Positions 1 to 8,875 of a stretch of DNA of 64,000 bases are shown piece after piece. The stretch is taken from NCBI GenBank assembly GCA_963977425.1, contig CAXBOO010000002.1:248001-312000 (forward strand), written 5' to 3'. Numbering within the stretch: position 1 is the stretch's first letter; each line of letters starts with the position of its first letter. The position numbers and the translations under genes were made by a program. Below the pieces are notes generated by a model, which did no database searches, was not told the origin of the DNA, and was given only the letters and a program-made list of their open reading frames with translations. This stretch comes from CAXBOO01 sp963977425 (GTDB taxonomy: Bacteria; Bacteroidota; Bacteroidia; Flavobacteriales_D; Luteibaculaceae).

Positions 1-422
1 GCTTGCAAAAGATCATGATTTTCAATAAGTTTTGCCACATGAATAATACCACTATCATCAAAAAGAGTATACCACGAACCACATACGCCATAATCTAAAT
101 TTTCATCCAAAAATCTCGTTTGCTTTAAAAATCGATCTGGGTGCGCTATATCATCAGCATCCATACGAGCTATGTACTGACCTTTACAATGTCCTAAACC
201 AATATTAAGAGATTTAGTTAATCCCAAATTGATTTCATTAGAATAAAGCTTTATCCTTTTGTCATCATAAGAACGAACAATGTACTCGCTAGAATCGGTA
301 GAACAATCATTAATTATGATGAATTCAAAATCAGAAAACGATTGATTTAAAATACTCTCAATGGCTTCTTTCAGATACAGTTCACCATTGTGTACAGCCA
401 TTAAGACGCTAATTTTTTTCAT
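1..422 (-). CDS. Glycosyltransferase family 2, N-terminal part (cut by window edge)
   Basis: The reverse strand from an ATG at 420-422 reads KKISVLMAVHNGELYLKEAI, the typical start of a GT-A fold family 2 glycosyltransferase. The acidic metal-binding motif DADD follows within RMDADDIAHPDRF. Such enzymes add a sugar from a nucleotide-sugar donor to a growing glycan at the inner membrane. The frame stays open to base 1, so the C-terminus lies outside the window. It is the last visible gene of the polysaccharide operon, 29 bases after the methyltransferase stop. The family call is secure; the sugar and linkage cannot be read. Confidence 0.9.
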   Translation of the reverse strand, partial: MKKISVLMAVHNGELYLKEAIESILNQSFSDFEFIIINDCSTDSSEYIVRSYDDKRIKLYSNEINLGLTKSLNIGLGHCKGQYIARMDADDIAHPDRFLKQTRFLDENLDYGVCGSWYTLFDDSGIIHVAKLIENHDLLQ

Positions 423-451
423 TTAAATCTTTTTTTTATGTTTGTGATTTT

Positions 452-1300
452 TCAGGCACTCTTTTTTTTCAGTAATACCTTCACTGAATTCAACACCAAG
501 TCGTCAAGTTTTAAATGATTTCTCTTTAAATACTTAGTGTTTTTGAAAATAAATTTAGTCTGACTTAAATCTCTACCAACTTTTAGCGATATTACTTCAA
601 ATCCTGCTTTGGAAATAGCATCCAGATAATCTTGAAATCTAAATTTGTTCAATGGCTGAATTTCAACTCTGTCCCTACCCAAATCTTTAATCCCTCTTTC
701 TTTGATTTTATTCATCAAAAAATCATCTGAAAATATTAATTGTGGAAACGGTATATTGAACATGTTGTGCAAGTGCATACCATAGGCTGAGTAATATAGC
801 GGTACAAACGAAAGGTAAATGTGCCCGTCATCATTCAGTACTTTCTTAAAATTCACTAATGCTTGAAAAGGATCTAATATATGTTCAAACGTATCGAAAC
901 TGTAAATCAAATCAAATTTTTTATCGACCTCTATATCTTGTGTGATATCATGAATACGAAGCGGAATGACTTTAGCTCGCTCTTTTCTCCAATCTTCAAT
1001 ATCTAGAAATTCTATATCCAAACCACCAGTATAAAATTGATAGCCAACCATTCCATCTCCGCAACCAAACTCTAAAATTCTAATGTCGTTAGTGCTAATA
1101 TTTGTACTGTTAAGTGTGTGTATGATTTCACTTGATTTGTGCATCGAACGCATCCAGACTTTAAAGTCTGTGTATTTATCTTCAAATACAAACGGCCTTT
1201 TAGCATCTAAATGCCCAAACAGAGTATTTAAGTTACCACTGCTCTGAGAAGTTAAGGCATACTTCAACTTTAGTAAAAAAAACTTCAATTTATCTTTCAT
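452..1300 (-). CDS. Class I SAM-dependent methyltransferase
   Basis: A soluble protein of 282 residues. The SAM-binding motif ILEFGCGDGMVG lies near residue 75, and FDLIYSFDTFEHI, typical of post-motif I regions in class I methyltransferases, follows about 60 residues later. The frame can be opened one codon earlier with TTG, but ATG at 1298-1300 is more likely. That ATG overlaps the upstream stop by one base (TGATG), so the two genes are probably translationally coupled. Its place between an acyltransferase and a glycosyltransferase suggests it methylates a sugar or precursor of the exported polysaccharide; that role is inferred from context. Confidence 0.8.
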   Translation of the reverse strand: MKDKLKFFLLKLKYALTSQSSGNLNTLFGHLDAKRPFVFEDKYTDFKVWMRSMHKSSEIIHTLNSTNISTNDIRILEFGCGDGMVGYQFYTGGLDIEFLDIEDWRKERAKVIPLRIHDITQDIEVDKKFDLIYSFDTFEHILDPFQALVNFKKVLNDDGHIYLSFVPLYYSAYGMHLHNMFNIPFPQLIFSDDFLMNKIKERGIKDLGRDRVEIQPLNKFRFQDYLDAISKAGFEVISLKVGRDLSQTKFIFKNTKYLKRNHLKLDDLVLNSVKVLLKKKSA

Positions 1301-1863
1301 CAAACTCGTTTTGTAATCATTTTATTTGGTACTCCCCCATGAACTTCATAGGCACCTATATTTTTATTTACAACAGCTCCTGCTGCTACTACAGCGCCGT
1401 TAGAGATTTTTGTTCCGTCTAATATTTTAACTCCTGCACCAATCCAAACATCGTTACCAATAACAATACCTTGCCGTGTTAAACCTTGCTCCTTTATACA
1501 TTTTGATTTATCTATAAAATTATGATTCGCTGGAACTATAACCGTTTGTGTTGCCACTCTTACATCATTGCCAATATGCAAACCTCCATGCCCATATACC
1601 ACACAATACGGGTTGAAGCTACAATCATTTCCTACTTCAATATCACCTCCATACGATGCCAATACTACTCCATGATGTATCTCGCAATCATTTCCAATGT
1701 TAATGCAACCACCATACTTTACACTTAATAGTGCGGTGTTAGATATTACCGAATTGACTCCAATTGTAACACGTCTTGGGTCCCCTTCAATTTGGATACC
1801 AGGAAATTTCACTTTTTTATACAACCAATAAATAAATGGCCTTAGGATTTTATTTTTCAGCAT
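1300..1863 (-). CDS. Left-handed beta-helix acyltransferase (WcaF/NodL type)
   Basis: 187 residues, most of them imperfect hexapeptide repeats ([LIV]-G-x-x-x-x), for example GNDCEIHHGVVLAS and GNDVWIGAGVKILDG. These form a trimeric left-handed beta helix. The His in VPANHNF matches the region that usually carries the catalytic histidine. Enzymes of this family transfer acetyl groups from acetyl-CoA to sugar hydroxyls. The gene overlaps the exporter ATPase by 14 bases and the methyltransferase by one, so it is embedded in the polysaccharide operon. The acetyl donor and sugar acceptor are assumed from the family. Confidence 0.85.
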   Translation of the reverse strand: MLKNKILRPFIYWLYKKVKFPGIQIEGDPRRVTIGVNSVISNTALLSVKYGGCINIGNDCEIHHGVVLASYGGDIEVGNDCSFNPYCVVYGHGGLHIGNDVRVATQTVIVPANHNFIDKSKCIKEQGLTRQGIVIGNDVWIGAGVKILDGTKISNGAVVAAGAVVNKNIGAYEVHGGVPNKMITKRV

Positions 1864-3127
1864 TTTCTATTACCCATTTACCTTGATAATAAACACTCCC
1901 AAAGTATTCCACAAATTCAAAACCATTTCCAAATGCATTGGAAGACAGCATATTGAAACTTAATATGTTTTCGTAAAATTCAATGCGCCCCTCTGCTTTT
2001 GACGAAATACTCAAATCAACAAAATAGCTACCCACGGCAAAATTCACTTTTGGAAGAGTAAGCCTTGCAATTTCTTTGTCCAACCTTTCACTTTCAAGAT
2101 ACTCGGCTTTCATAGTTGTAGTAAATGAAGTAACCCAACGCCCTTTTGAATCTTTAATAATTAATCCAATATGTGCATCAATATGACTCTTCAAATCATT
2201 TAATATCACTTCAAAATTTAAGTTACTACCACATAAAACATCACTTACAGATAGGCCTTCATCGTCCAATAAGGACACTATTTGGATAACATTATTTTTG
2301 TTCTCGTTTACAAAACTCCCCGTAAAATTTTGGTTTTGATTGATGTACAAAGCAATAATATCCTCTGTTTTACCCATTTTCAATACACGCCCCTTTTCCA
2401 AAAAAATGCATTGAGTACACAGGTTCTGAATACTCGCCATGTTGTGACTCACGAACAACACCGTACGGCCTCCACCAGATGATATTTCTTGCATTTTACC
2501 AATGGCCTTTTTTTGAAACTCAGCATCGCCAACAGCCAATACTTCGTCCACTATCAAAATTTCCGGCTCTAAAAAGGCTGCAACTGCAAAGCCCAAACGC
2601 ACCTTCATACCTGAGCTATAGCGCTTAACAGGTGTATCGGCATATTTAGCACAACCGGCAAAGTCCATTATTTCATCGTACTTGACGTCAATTTCTTTTT
2701 TGGTCATTCCCAAAATAGTGCCATTGAGGTACACATTCTCTTTACCACTCATTTCGGGGTGCATACCAGTACCTACTTCCAACAACGATGCTATTCTACC
2801 CTTTGCTTTTATACTACCAGAGGTAGGAGATGTAATTTGAGAAATCACTTTCAACAAAGTACTTTTCCCTGCTCCGTTTTTACCAATAATTCCTACTACT
2901 TCACCTTTTGGTATTTCAAAATTAATGTCATCCAAAACATTGACATAGGAGTTGGTTTTAGACTTTGAAGACCTATCATTGCTTTCGCCAACTTTTAAGT
3001 ACCGATCTTCTTTGCCTCTAATTTTATCCAACCAACGGTTCAAATCATGGGATATCGTACCCGTACCTATTTGACCTAGTCGATAAACTTTAGTTAAATT
3101 TTCAACCTTTAGCGCAATTTCTTTCAT
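1850..3127 (-). CDS. Polysaccharide ABC exporter ATPase (Wzt/TagH-like)
   Basis: 425 residues from the chosen ATG at 3125-3127 (MKEIALKVENLTKVYRLG). The reading frame extends 10 codons further, but that would overlap the epimerase. Walker A is GKNGAGKST, the ABC signature is YSSGMKVRLG and Walker B is ILIVDEVLAVGD. A C-terminal domain of about 150 residues after the nucleotide-binding domain resembles the Wzt carbohydrate-binding region, which in O-antigen exporters recognises the modified chain end. Its partner is the ABC-2 permease two genes upstream. It energises export of undecaprenyl-linked polysaccharide across the inner membrane. Family assignment is firm; the exported glycan is unknown. 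Confidence 0.9.
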   Translation of the reverse strand: MKEIALKVENLTKVYRLGQIGTGTISHDLNRWLDKIRGKEDRYLKVGESNDRSSKSKTNSYVNVLDDINFEIPKGEVVGIIGKNGAGKSTLLKVISQITSPTSGSIKAKGRIASLLEVGTGMHPEMSGKENVYLNGTILGMTKKEIDVKYDEIMDFAGCAKYADTPVKRYSSGMKVRLGFAVAAFLEPEILIVDEVLAVGDAEFQKKAIGKMQEISSGGGRTVLFVSHNMASIQNLCTQCIFLEKGRVLKMGKTEDIIALYINQNQNFTGSFVNENKNNVIQIVSLLDDEGLSVSDVLCGSNLNFEVILNDLKSHIDAHIGLIIKDSKGRWVTSFTTTMKAEYLESERLDKEIARLTLPKVNFAVGSYFVDLSISSKAEGRIEFYENILSFNMLSSNAFGNGFEFVEYFGSVYYQGKWVIENAEK

Positions 3128-3129
3128 AC

Positions 3130-4098
3130 TCAAATACGGTAATAATCTTGGAACCAAAGAACAAATTTCCGCAACCCAGTTTCAATGGAGGTGGTTGGAA
3201 CATACCCAATTTTATCATGAAGTTTATCTATGTTGGCATAGGTTTTATAAACATCACCGGGTTGCATTGGACTTAATATTTTTTGTGTTTTTTTTCCCAA
3301 TTCTTTTTCCAATACTTCAACAAAATGCAATAGTTCTACTGGTTTATTATTGCCAATATTGAATAAATCAAATGGTACTGGATTTTCAGGCGGGCAATCC
3401 ATCAATCGGAACATGCCTTCTACTATGTCATCTATATAAGTAAAATCTCTTTTTAAATTACCTTCATTAAAGAGTTCTATAGCTTCATTCTCAACAATTT
3501 TCTTGGAGAATTTAAAATAGGCCATATCGGGTCGACCAAATGGGCCATAAACAGTGAAAAATCTCAATCCCGTACAAGGTATTCCATACAGTGCACTATA
3601 ACTATGCGCCATTACTTCATTAGATTTTTTTGAAGCGGCATACAATGAAACAGGCGAATCGGTCACATCGGATTCACTGAATGAATCTGCATTACTGTTT
3701 CCATAAACAGAACTCGAAGACGCAAAAATCAAATGTTTCACGGGATGTTCTCGACAAGCTTCTAATAAGTTTATAAAACCAATAAAATTTGCATCTATGT
3801 ATTTGTAGGGCTGCTCTATACTGTAACGAACTCCTGCTTGAGCGGCCAAATTGTATACAATTTCAAACTGATTTGCTCGGAACAATTCATCCAACGATGA
3901 CTTATCGGTGATATTGATAGCGTGAAATTGAAAATTTTTATGCAGCCTTAATATTTTAAGCCGATCCAATTTTAAATCAACAGAATAATAATCATTCAAT
4001 GAATCTATTCCTAAAACTTGCCATGACGTATTCGTCAGTAACAATTTGCACAAATGAAACCCAATAAAACCGGCTGCTCCTGTTACCAATATCTTCAT
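3130..4098 (-). CDS. NAD-dependent sugar-nucleotide epimerase (UDP-glucuronate 4-epimerase-like)
   Basis: 322-residue extended short-chain dehydrogenase. The NAD-binding GAAGFIGFHL is at the N-terminus. The catalytic Ser region FASSSSVYG and the Tyr/Lys pair in YAASKKSNE follow in normal spacing. RYSIEQPYKYIDANF and GPFGRPDMAYFKF resemble UDP-glucuronate 4-epimerases more than GalE, although this subfamily call is from memory of motifs. The ATG overlaps the permease stop (TAATG), indicating coupling. It probably supplies an activated uronic acid or hexose to the polysaccharide made by this operon. Confidence 0.85.
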   Translation of the reverse strand: MKILVTGAAGFIGFHLCKLLLTNTSWQVLGIDSLNDYYSVDLKLDRLKILRLHKNFQFHAINITDKSSLDELFRANQFEIVYNLAAQAGVRYSIEQPYKYIDANFIGFINLLEACREHPVKHLIFASSSSVYGNSNADSFSESDVTDSPVSLYAASKKSNEVMAHSYSALYGIPCTGLRFFTVYGPFGRPDMAYFKFSKKIVENEAIELFNEGNLKRDFTYIDDIVEGMFRLMDCPPENPVPFDLFNIGNNKPVELLHFVEVLEKELGKKTQKILSPMQPGDVYKTYANIDKLHDKIGYVPTTSIETGLRKFVLWFQDYYRI

Positions 4099-4958
4099 TA
4101 GACCGTATCCATAAATGTTTTCTCTGTTTTAGAGAATATGACGACTCCAACTATTAGTAACACCAACATCACCCCGGAGCTATACGCTAAGCCGAAAAAT
4201 GTAAACTGTCCAGCACCTAAAAACATGTATTTAAACGCTTCTATGATGTGTACAAAGGGATTGAATAATATTAGTGTTTGATATTGTGGCGGAACAGAAG
4301 AAACGGGAAAAATAACGGCAGAGGCATACATCATCAATTGCACAATGAATGCCAAAAGGAAAGTCAAGTCGCGGTACTTGGCCGTTAGTGACGTAAAAAT
4401 AATACCCGTTCCCATACCATATCCTGCCATGAGCACTAGTAGTAATGGTAAAAACACGATGGTCCAATTTGGGTTGACATCAGCACCATTCGCCCACATA
4501 ATGAAAAAGAAACAAAGGAACAATGCAAATTGAATTCCAAATTTAATCAAACCGCCAACCACCTTTGACAGAGGCATAATCAGTCTTGGAAAATACACTT
4601 TCCCAAAAATGTTTTCATTTTCCTTGAACGTTTTAGAGGTACTGTTGAAGGTTTCTGCAAAATAATTCCAAATGGTAATGCCTGCCAAATAAAACAATAC
4701 TTGCGGCGTCCCATCGGTTGAAATATTGGCGATACGTCCAAAAACCAACATATAAATTAAAGTGGTCATGATGGGCTGAACCAAAAACCAAATTGGTCCT
4801 AAAATGGTTTGTTTGTATATCGTAACGACATCCCTACGCACAAACATTTTAAGCAAATCTCTATACCGCCAAACTTCTTTTAAATTGAGTTTGAATAGGC
4901 TCGATTTTGGCTCGATAACAATATTCCATTTTTGCTTTTCATCCAGATTACTCATCAT
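4098..4958 (-). CDS. ABC-2 type polysaccharide exporter permease (Wzm-like)
   Basis: 286 residues with about six hydrophobic segments, including PIMTTLIYMLVFGRIA and the C-terminal GVMLVLLIVGVVIF. The cytoplasmic YRDLLKMFVRRDVVTIYKQT before the first membrane span and the ending KTEKTFMDTV are characteristic of Wzm-type exporters. It forms the transmembrane channel of the exporter with the Wzt-like ATPase nearby. Two ATGs (4958, 4955) can serve as start. The gene overlaps the upstream regulator by 11 bases and the epimerase by one. Confidence 0.92.
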   Translation of the reverse strand: MMSNLDEKQKWNIVIEPKSSLFKLNLKEVWRYRDLLKMFVRRDVVTIYKQTILGPIWFLVQPIMTTLIYMLVFGRIANISTDGTPQVLFYLAGITIWNYFAETFNSTSKTFKENENIFGKVYFPRLIMPLSKVVGGLIKFGIQFALFLCFFFIMWANGADVNPNWTIVFLPLLLVLMAGYGMGTGIIFTSLTAKYRDLTFLLAFIVQLMMYASAVIFPVSSVPPQYQTLILFNPFVHIIEAFKYMFLGAGQFTFFGLAYSSGVMLVLLIVGVVIFSKTEKTFMDTV

Positions 4959-5484
4959 GTGCAGAATTCCATAATAATAAATGTTTTTCCTTTTGGAGAA
5001 CCGTATAATAGTTATCCTCTTTGTAAAAAATACTGAAAGCTATTTTTTTATCAATATTTTTCTCTAATTTTTCCAATAAGGTCATTAAATATTGACGGTT
5101 GGGATCTCCAACAATCAGCAATTCCATCACTCCACTCTGTAAACCATTCGCTAAATCGCCCAAGAGATAAACCGCTTCTAGGTTTTCCAATCGATTCAAG
5201 ACTTTATCTAACAACAAATCCAAACCAAAATACTTGCGAACAATGCTGTTGATGTCCTGGTACAAAGGGTGCTGAGTATTGACCTGAAATACCTTCTTTT
5301 TCCCTTCGAATGCATGCGTGAGCATGTTGGCTTGCTCCAGTTTATTCAATTCCAATCGTATTCCGTTGGTACTGCCTCCGAAATCCTGTTCCAAACTGCG
5401 CAAATACGCCTTATTATCCGGGTTCAAGAAAAACTTAAGCAATAGCTTTAGTCGTGTTTTAGAAGATATTAAAGACTCTATCAA
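4948..5484 (-). CDS. Winged-helix regulator with degenerate nucleotidyltransferase-like domain
   Basis: 178 residues, first gene of the polysaccharide operon. Residues 1-70 look like an ArsR/MarR-type winged helix, with AYLRSLEQDFGGSTNGIRLE as the probable recognition region. Residues 95-170 resemble a minimal nucleotidyltransferase fold. The expected GSxARG...DxD catalytic pattern appears only as LGDLANG followed by GVMELLI, so the metal-binding aspartates are missing. The start is TTG at 5482-5484; the opening MIESLISSKTR fits my recollection of homologues that start similarly. It overlaps the permease gene, so it probably controls this operon. DNA target and ligand are unknown. Confidence 0.7.
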   Translation of the reverse strand: MIESLISSKTRLKLLLKFFLNPDNKAYLRSLEQDFGGSTNGIRLELNKLEQANMLTHAFEGKKKVFQVNTQHPLYQDINSIVRKYFGLDLLLDKVLNRLENLEAVYLLGDLANGLQSGVMELLIVGDPNRQYLMTLLEKLEKNIDKKIAFSIFYKEDNYYTVLQKEKHLLLWNSAHDE

Positions 5485-5675
5485 GGGGCTAAATTGACAC
5501 AGCTTCGCTCACTCAGTCCCATGGAATTTTGGCTGAAAAATTAAAGCAGGGCAAATATGAGTAATTATTTGGCTCAATTATCATTCGTTAACAAATTGAT
5601 AAAACACTCCGCTCTTAATAACTGTATATAATCAACATCTAACAATTCACAAACGCTATTGTCATAAAATGTCGG

Positions 5676-6419
5676 TTACTGAGCAATGAAAAATGGATTC
5701 AACAAATTTTCTTTGTTGTATATCAATTCTTCTCCTTCAATTGTTTTTATCCTATAACCTAGTACATGTATAATACCATGTGCTGCAGCTGTGTCCCACT
5801 CCATGGTTGGAGCAAAGCGCGGGTATATTTGAGCTTTATTTTCTGCCAGCAATAGAAATTTTAAGGAACTGCCCATAGATACTGCACTAGCTTTGGGGAA
5901 GTCCTTTATAAAAGCTTCTGTTTCCGGCGATCTATGCGAACGAGATGCTAGAATAGTTTTGACTTCTCCTGCTTTTTTAGTTTCTAATTGAATGGTATTG
6001 CCCGCGTGATGACAAAAAGCACCTTGACTGTTGCTGTAATACAATTTATCCAATACAGGTGCATAAACAACACCAAATAATGGTTTCCCATTTTGGATGT
6101 ACGCAATGTTGACCGTAAATTCACCGTTTTTCTTAATGAATTCTTTAGTCCCATCCAACGGATCTACCATCCAAAACTCTGTCCATAGCGATCGTTCTGA
6201 AAAAGGTATTAATCTTCCCTCTTCGCTCAAAATAGGCAAGCCTAAAGACTGTAAATGTTTTTCTATGATGTTATGCGCCGTTTTATCAGCAATCGTTAAA
6301 GGCGAATCGTCCGATTTAGCTTCTACAGAAAAACCTCCTGCAGCATAAATTTTTAAAATTTCACTACCAGCTTCTAAGGCCGCTTTTTTAGCCAATTCCA
6401 CAAATTCATCGTTAATCAT
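5676..6419 (-). CDS. cysQ: 3'(2'),5'-bisphosphate nucleotidase, CysQ-like
   Basis: 247 residues of the inositol monophosphatase superfamily. The metal-binding signature DPLDGTKEF lies around residue 85, with EEGR upstream and EWDTAAAHGI near the C-terminus, all in the positions expected for CysQ. The enzyme hydrolyses adenosine 3',5'-bisphosphate to AMP, recycling the by-product of sulfate assimilation and sulfotransfer. It sits alone between the polysaccharide operon and the Wzc-like gene, with 95 bases before it. The placement might relate to sulfated glycans, but no sulfotransferase is visible here. FIG-type or inositol phosphatase activity cannot be excluded. Confidence 0.85.
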   Translation of the reverse strand: MINDEFVELAKKAALEAGSEILKIYAAGGFSVEAKSDDSPLTIADKTAHNIIEKHLQSLGLPILSEEGRLIPFSERSLWTEFWMVDPLDGTKEFIKKNGEFTVNIAYIQNGKPLFGVVYAPVLDKLYYSNSQGAFCHHAGNTIQLETKKAGEVKTILASRSHRSPETEAFIKDFPKASAVSMGSSLKFLLLAENKAQIYPRFAPTMEWDTAAAHGIIHVLGYRIKTIEGEELIYNKENLLNPFFIAQ

Positions 6420-6514
6420 AGTCTTAACTTCAATTTAATACAGGCTACATACCTCTGTCTTTGATGTTAAATTGTCAATTGAAACAATTATAAGTTGTCC
6501 CAACAAAGCAATAT

Positions 6515-8842
6515 CTAATTTTCTTTATCTCCATACGACCCATAACCGTAACCGTAGTTTCCGTAACCGTATTTGTACGCATACTTATAGCGCTTACCTC
6601 CGTATTTGTACAACAAATGGTTGTTCTTAACCCCGTTTAAAATCAGCGAGAAGTTTTTTGGCGCATAGGCTTCTACATAGTCCTCAATATCGATGACCGT
6701 TTGACGGGTGGCGTTTTTGGTGTTCAATACCAAAAGATTAACATCGGAATACTTTTGCAATTCCTTAGCATCGGTAATCAAATGCAATGGCGGGGTGTCG
6801 ATGATTATGATATCGTATACTTCTCGCAATTGTTGCATCAATAATTCTGTTCGATCCGACAAAACCAACTCCGATGGATTAGGCGGCCGTTGGCCTGAGG
6901 TAATGACATCAAAATTTGGAAAAATAGTTTGCTTAACTTTTCTAAAATCAACTTCTGCCCCTCCCAGCAATGAACTCATGCCTGCAACATTGTCTAATTT
7001 GAGTTTTTTATGCACCGAAGGTTTGTGCAAATCCAAATCGAGCAACACTGTTTTTTTATCGCCCAGAGCCTTAAGCGCTGCAATATGAATGGCGTTATAC
7101 GTCTTTCCTTCGCTTGGAAACATGGAAGTCAACAAAATGCTTTGGTGGTTGGAATCCACGTACTGCAAATTGGTTCGGATTCTTCGGTACTGCTCCGCCA
7201 ATTCCGATTTGGGGTAATCTTTGTTGTTCGGGACCAATTCGTTTTTAAAATTCGACACGCCTGCCAACACCGGGAGATTGGACCAATCTTTGAAATCTTC
7301 AATGTTTTTGAAACGCTGGAAAAAGAAAAATCGAATGGCCGTTGCCAAAAGCGCCAACACCAATCCGTACATCAAAAATGAGGTTCGAATGGCCCCTCTA
7401 TCTGGTCCGATACGTCCAATCAAACGCGGCTTCTCTACCACTTCCGCCGCCGAACTGATGGTGGACCGTTCGATGATGACCCCAGCACGTTTTTCTAGTA
7501 AAAAATTATACAGCTTTTCGTTGACTAAAATCTTTCGCTGGTAATTGATGATTTCGCGCTGATCTTTTGGAATGGAGCGCAAAATGCTTTCGAAATTCTT
7601 AACCTCCGTCATCAAATAGATTTTCTCTTTCTCTATAGCACGACTAGTTTCCTTCAAATACGAAATCAACTCTGTGCGAATGCTCTGAATATTTTTGTTG
7701 GTATAATCGAATTGCGGATTGCCTTGTGCTCTGTCTTCGTCCAATCTGTTATCTCCAAATTCCAACTCGTACATCTGGTCCAACATCTTAACAATAAACC
7801 CTTCGTTTTCGGGCATGTACAACAAAGGCGGCATTAAAGATGTGCTTTTACCGCTTTCTAAGAACAACAGCAATTCGCTTACGGTATTGAGTTGCAAATC
7901 CCATTGATGAATTTTCTCGTCAGCTTCCACCATCTTATCCAAATAGCGCTCTTCCTCCGAATTCAAGTCGATGATGCTCTCTTTGGCTTTGTACGATTCC
8001 AAATCCAGTTCACCTTGACTGATGTAGCGCGTTACTTCATTGATTTGTTTGCCAATAAAATCCAAGGTTTTGTCGTTGAGCAAATATTTCGCCCGCACGT
8101 TGTATTCGATGTAAGACGCCACCAAGGTGTCCAATACAGCTTTTGCTCTCCGGGCATTGAAATCGGTATAAGATATTTTGATAAAAGAGGTATACTCGAA
8201 GTCGCTCAAAGCCATAGAGTTTCTCAACGTCGCCACATTACCAGATTCTGTACGCGCCAATACATGGTAATCGCCCCGGATGCTGGAAGCGCGTTTCGCT
8301 AATTTCAAATGCACCAAATCGTTATTAAAATACAAGGCGTTAGCAGGAAACTCAAACACTTTCTCATCCTTCCCTATAAAAAGAGTCAATACCGTCTTTT
8401 CCTCAGAATATTGAATTTTGAATTCATTTCTAATCGTGCTGTTTTTTGTTTGGAAATCAAGCACATAAAAAGGTCCATTAGGATACAACTCTACCCGGCG
8501 CAACCGTCCTTCTTGATAAATGCTGTAATTCCAATTGAGTTTATTCACCACCTCGGCCAACAAATCGTAGGACAACAAAACCCGTTTTTGATTGCTCAGC
8601 GTAGCATAAGCCTCATAGCCCGCCAAACCTTGATAAGAAGACAATGAAGCATTCACATCCGATGGACCCGAAATCAATATTTCGGTTACACTTTGGTACA
8701 CATCTTGTTTTTGGTAGGCCGTATATACCCCTATGAGCAAAGAAGCTCCAATAAGCAGTACAAAATAATACCAAGACGAAAGCAATGCTCTCATCACGCT
8801 ACGCGGTGATTTTATCGTAAAAAATCGATTGGATACGTTCAT
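6515..8842 (-). CDS. Wzc-type polysaccharide co-polymerase / bacterial tyrosine kinase
   Basis: 775 residues. A transmembrane segment near residues 22-43 starts a periplasmic Wzz-like domain with long helical stretches. A second segment (SFLMYGLVLALLATAIRF) leads into a cytoplasmic BY-kinase domain. This has Walker A SMFPSEGKT, Walker A' VLLDLDLHKP and Walker B IIIIDTPP. The last 35 residues hold 11 tyrosines in a Gly/Tyr/Lys-rich tail, the usual autophosphorylation cluster. Such proteins set chain length and gate export of surface polysaccharides. No Wza-like outer-membrane channel or cognate phosphatase gene is visible nearby. It is divergent from the large secreted-protein gene with only 33 bases between starts. 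Confidence 0.9.
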   Translation of the reverse strand: MNVSNRFFTIKSPRSVMRALLSSWYYFVLLIGASLLIGVYTAYQKQDVYQSVTEILISGPSDVNASLSSYQGLAGYEAYATLSNQKRVLLSYDLLAEVVNKLNWNYSIYQEGRLRRVELYPNGPFYVLDFQTKNSTIRNEFKIQYSEEKTVLTLFIGKDEKVFEFPANALYFNNDLVHLKLAKRASSIRGDYHVLARTESGNVATLRNSMALSDFEYTSFIKISYTDFNARRAKAVLDTLVASYIEYNVRAKYLLNDKTLDFIGKQINEVTRYISQGELDLESYKAKESIIDLNSEEERYLDKMVEADEKIHQWDLQLNTVSELLLFLESGKSTSLMPPLLYMPENEGFIVKMLDQMYELEFGDNRLDEDRAQGNPQFDYTNKNIQSIRTELISYLKETSRAIEKEKIYLMTEVKNFESILRSIPKDQREIINYQRKILVNEKLYNFLLEKRAGVIIERSTISSAAEVVEKPRLIGRIGPDRGAIRTSFLMYGLVLALLATAIRFFFFQRFKNIEDFKDWSNLPVLAGVSNFKNELVPNNKDYPKSELAEQYRRIRTNLQYVDSNHQSILLTSMFPSEGKTYNAIHIAALKALGDKKTVLLDLDLHKPSVHKKLKLDNVAGMSSLLGGAEVDFRKVKQTIFPNFDVITSGQRPPNPSELVLSDRTELLMQQLREVYDIIIIDTPPLHLITDAKELQKYSDVNLLVLNTKNATRQTVIDIEDYVEAYAPKNFSLILNGVKNNHLLYKYGGKRYKYAYKYGYGNYGYGYGSYGDKEN

Positions 8843-8856
8843 TTTCGCTAACTTCG
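8829..8856 (+). promoter_or_regulatory. Candidate Bacteroidota promoter for the first large secreted protein
   Basis: TTG at 8829-8831 is followed after 17 bases by TAACTTCG at 8849-8856, one mismatch from the TAnnTTTG -7 consensus. Transcription would begin about 15 bases before the ATG at 8876. The -33 part lies inside the start of the divergent Wzc-like gene, so the two promoters must overlap or compete. Confidence 0.45.
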
Positions 8857-8875
8857 CGGTAAATATAACCTTATT

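Noticed and set aside
5552..5559. CATATTTG on the minus strand as promoter of the polysaccharide operon
   Set aside because: One mismatch in the key TA and no TTG at the right distance; nothing else in the 190-base gap (5485-5675) stands out.
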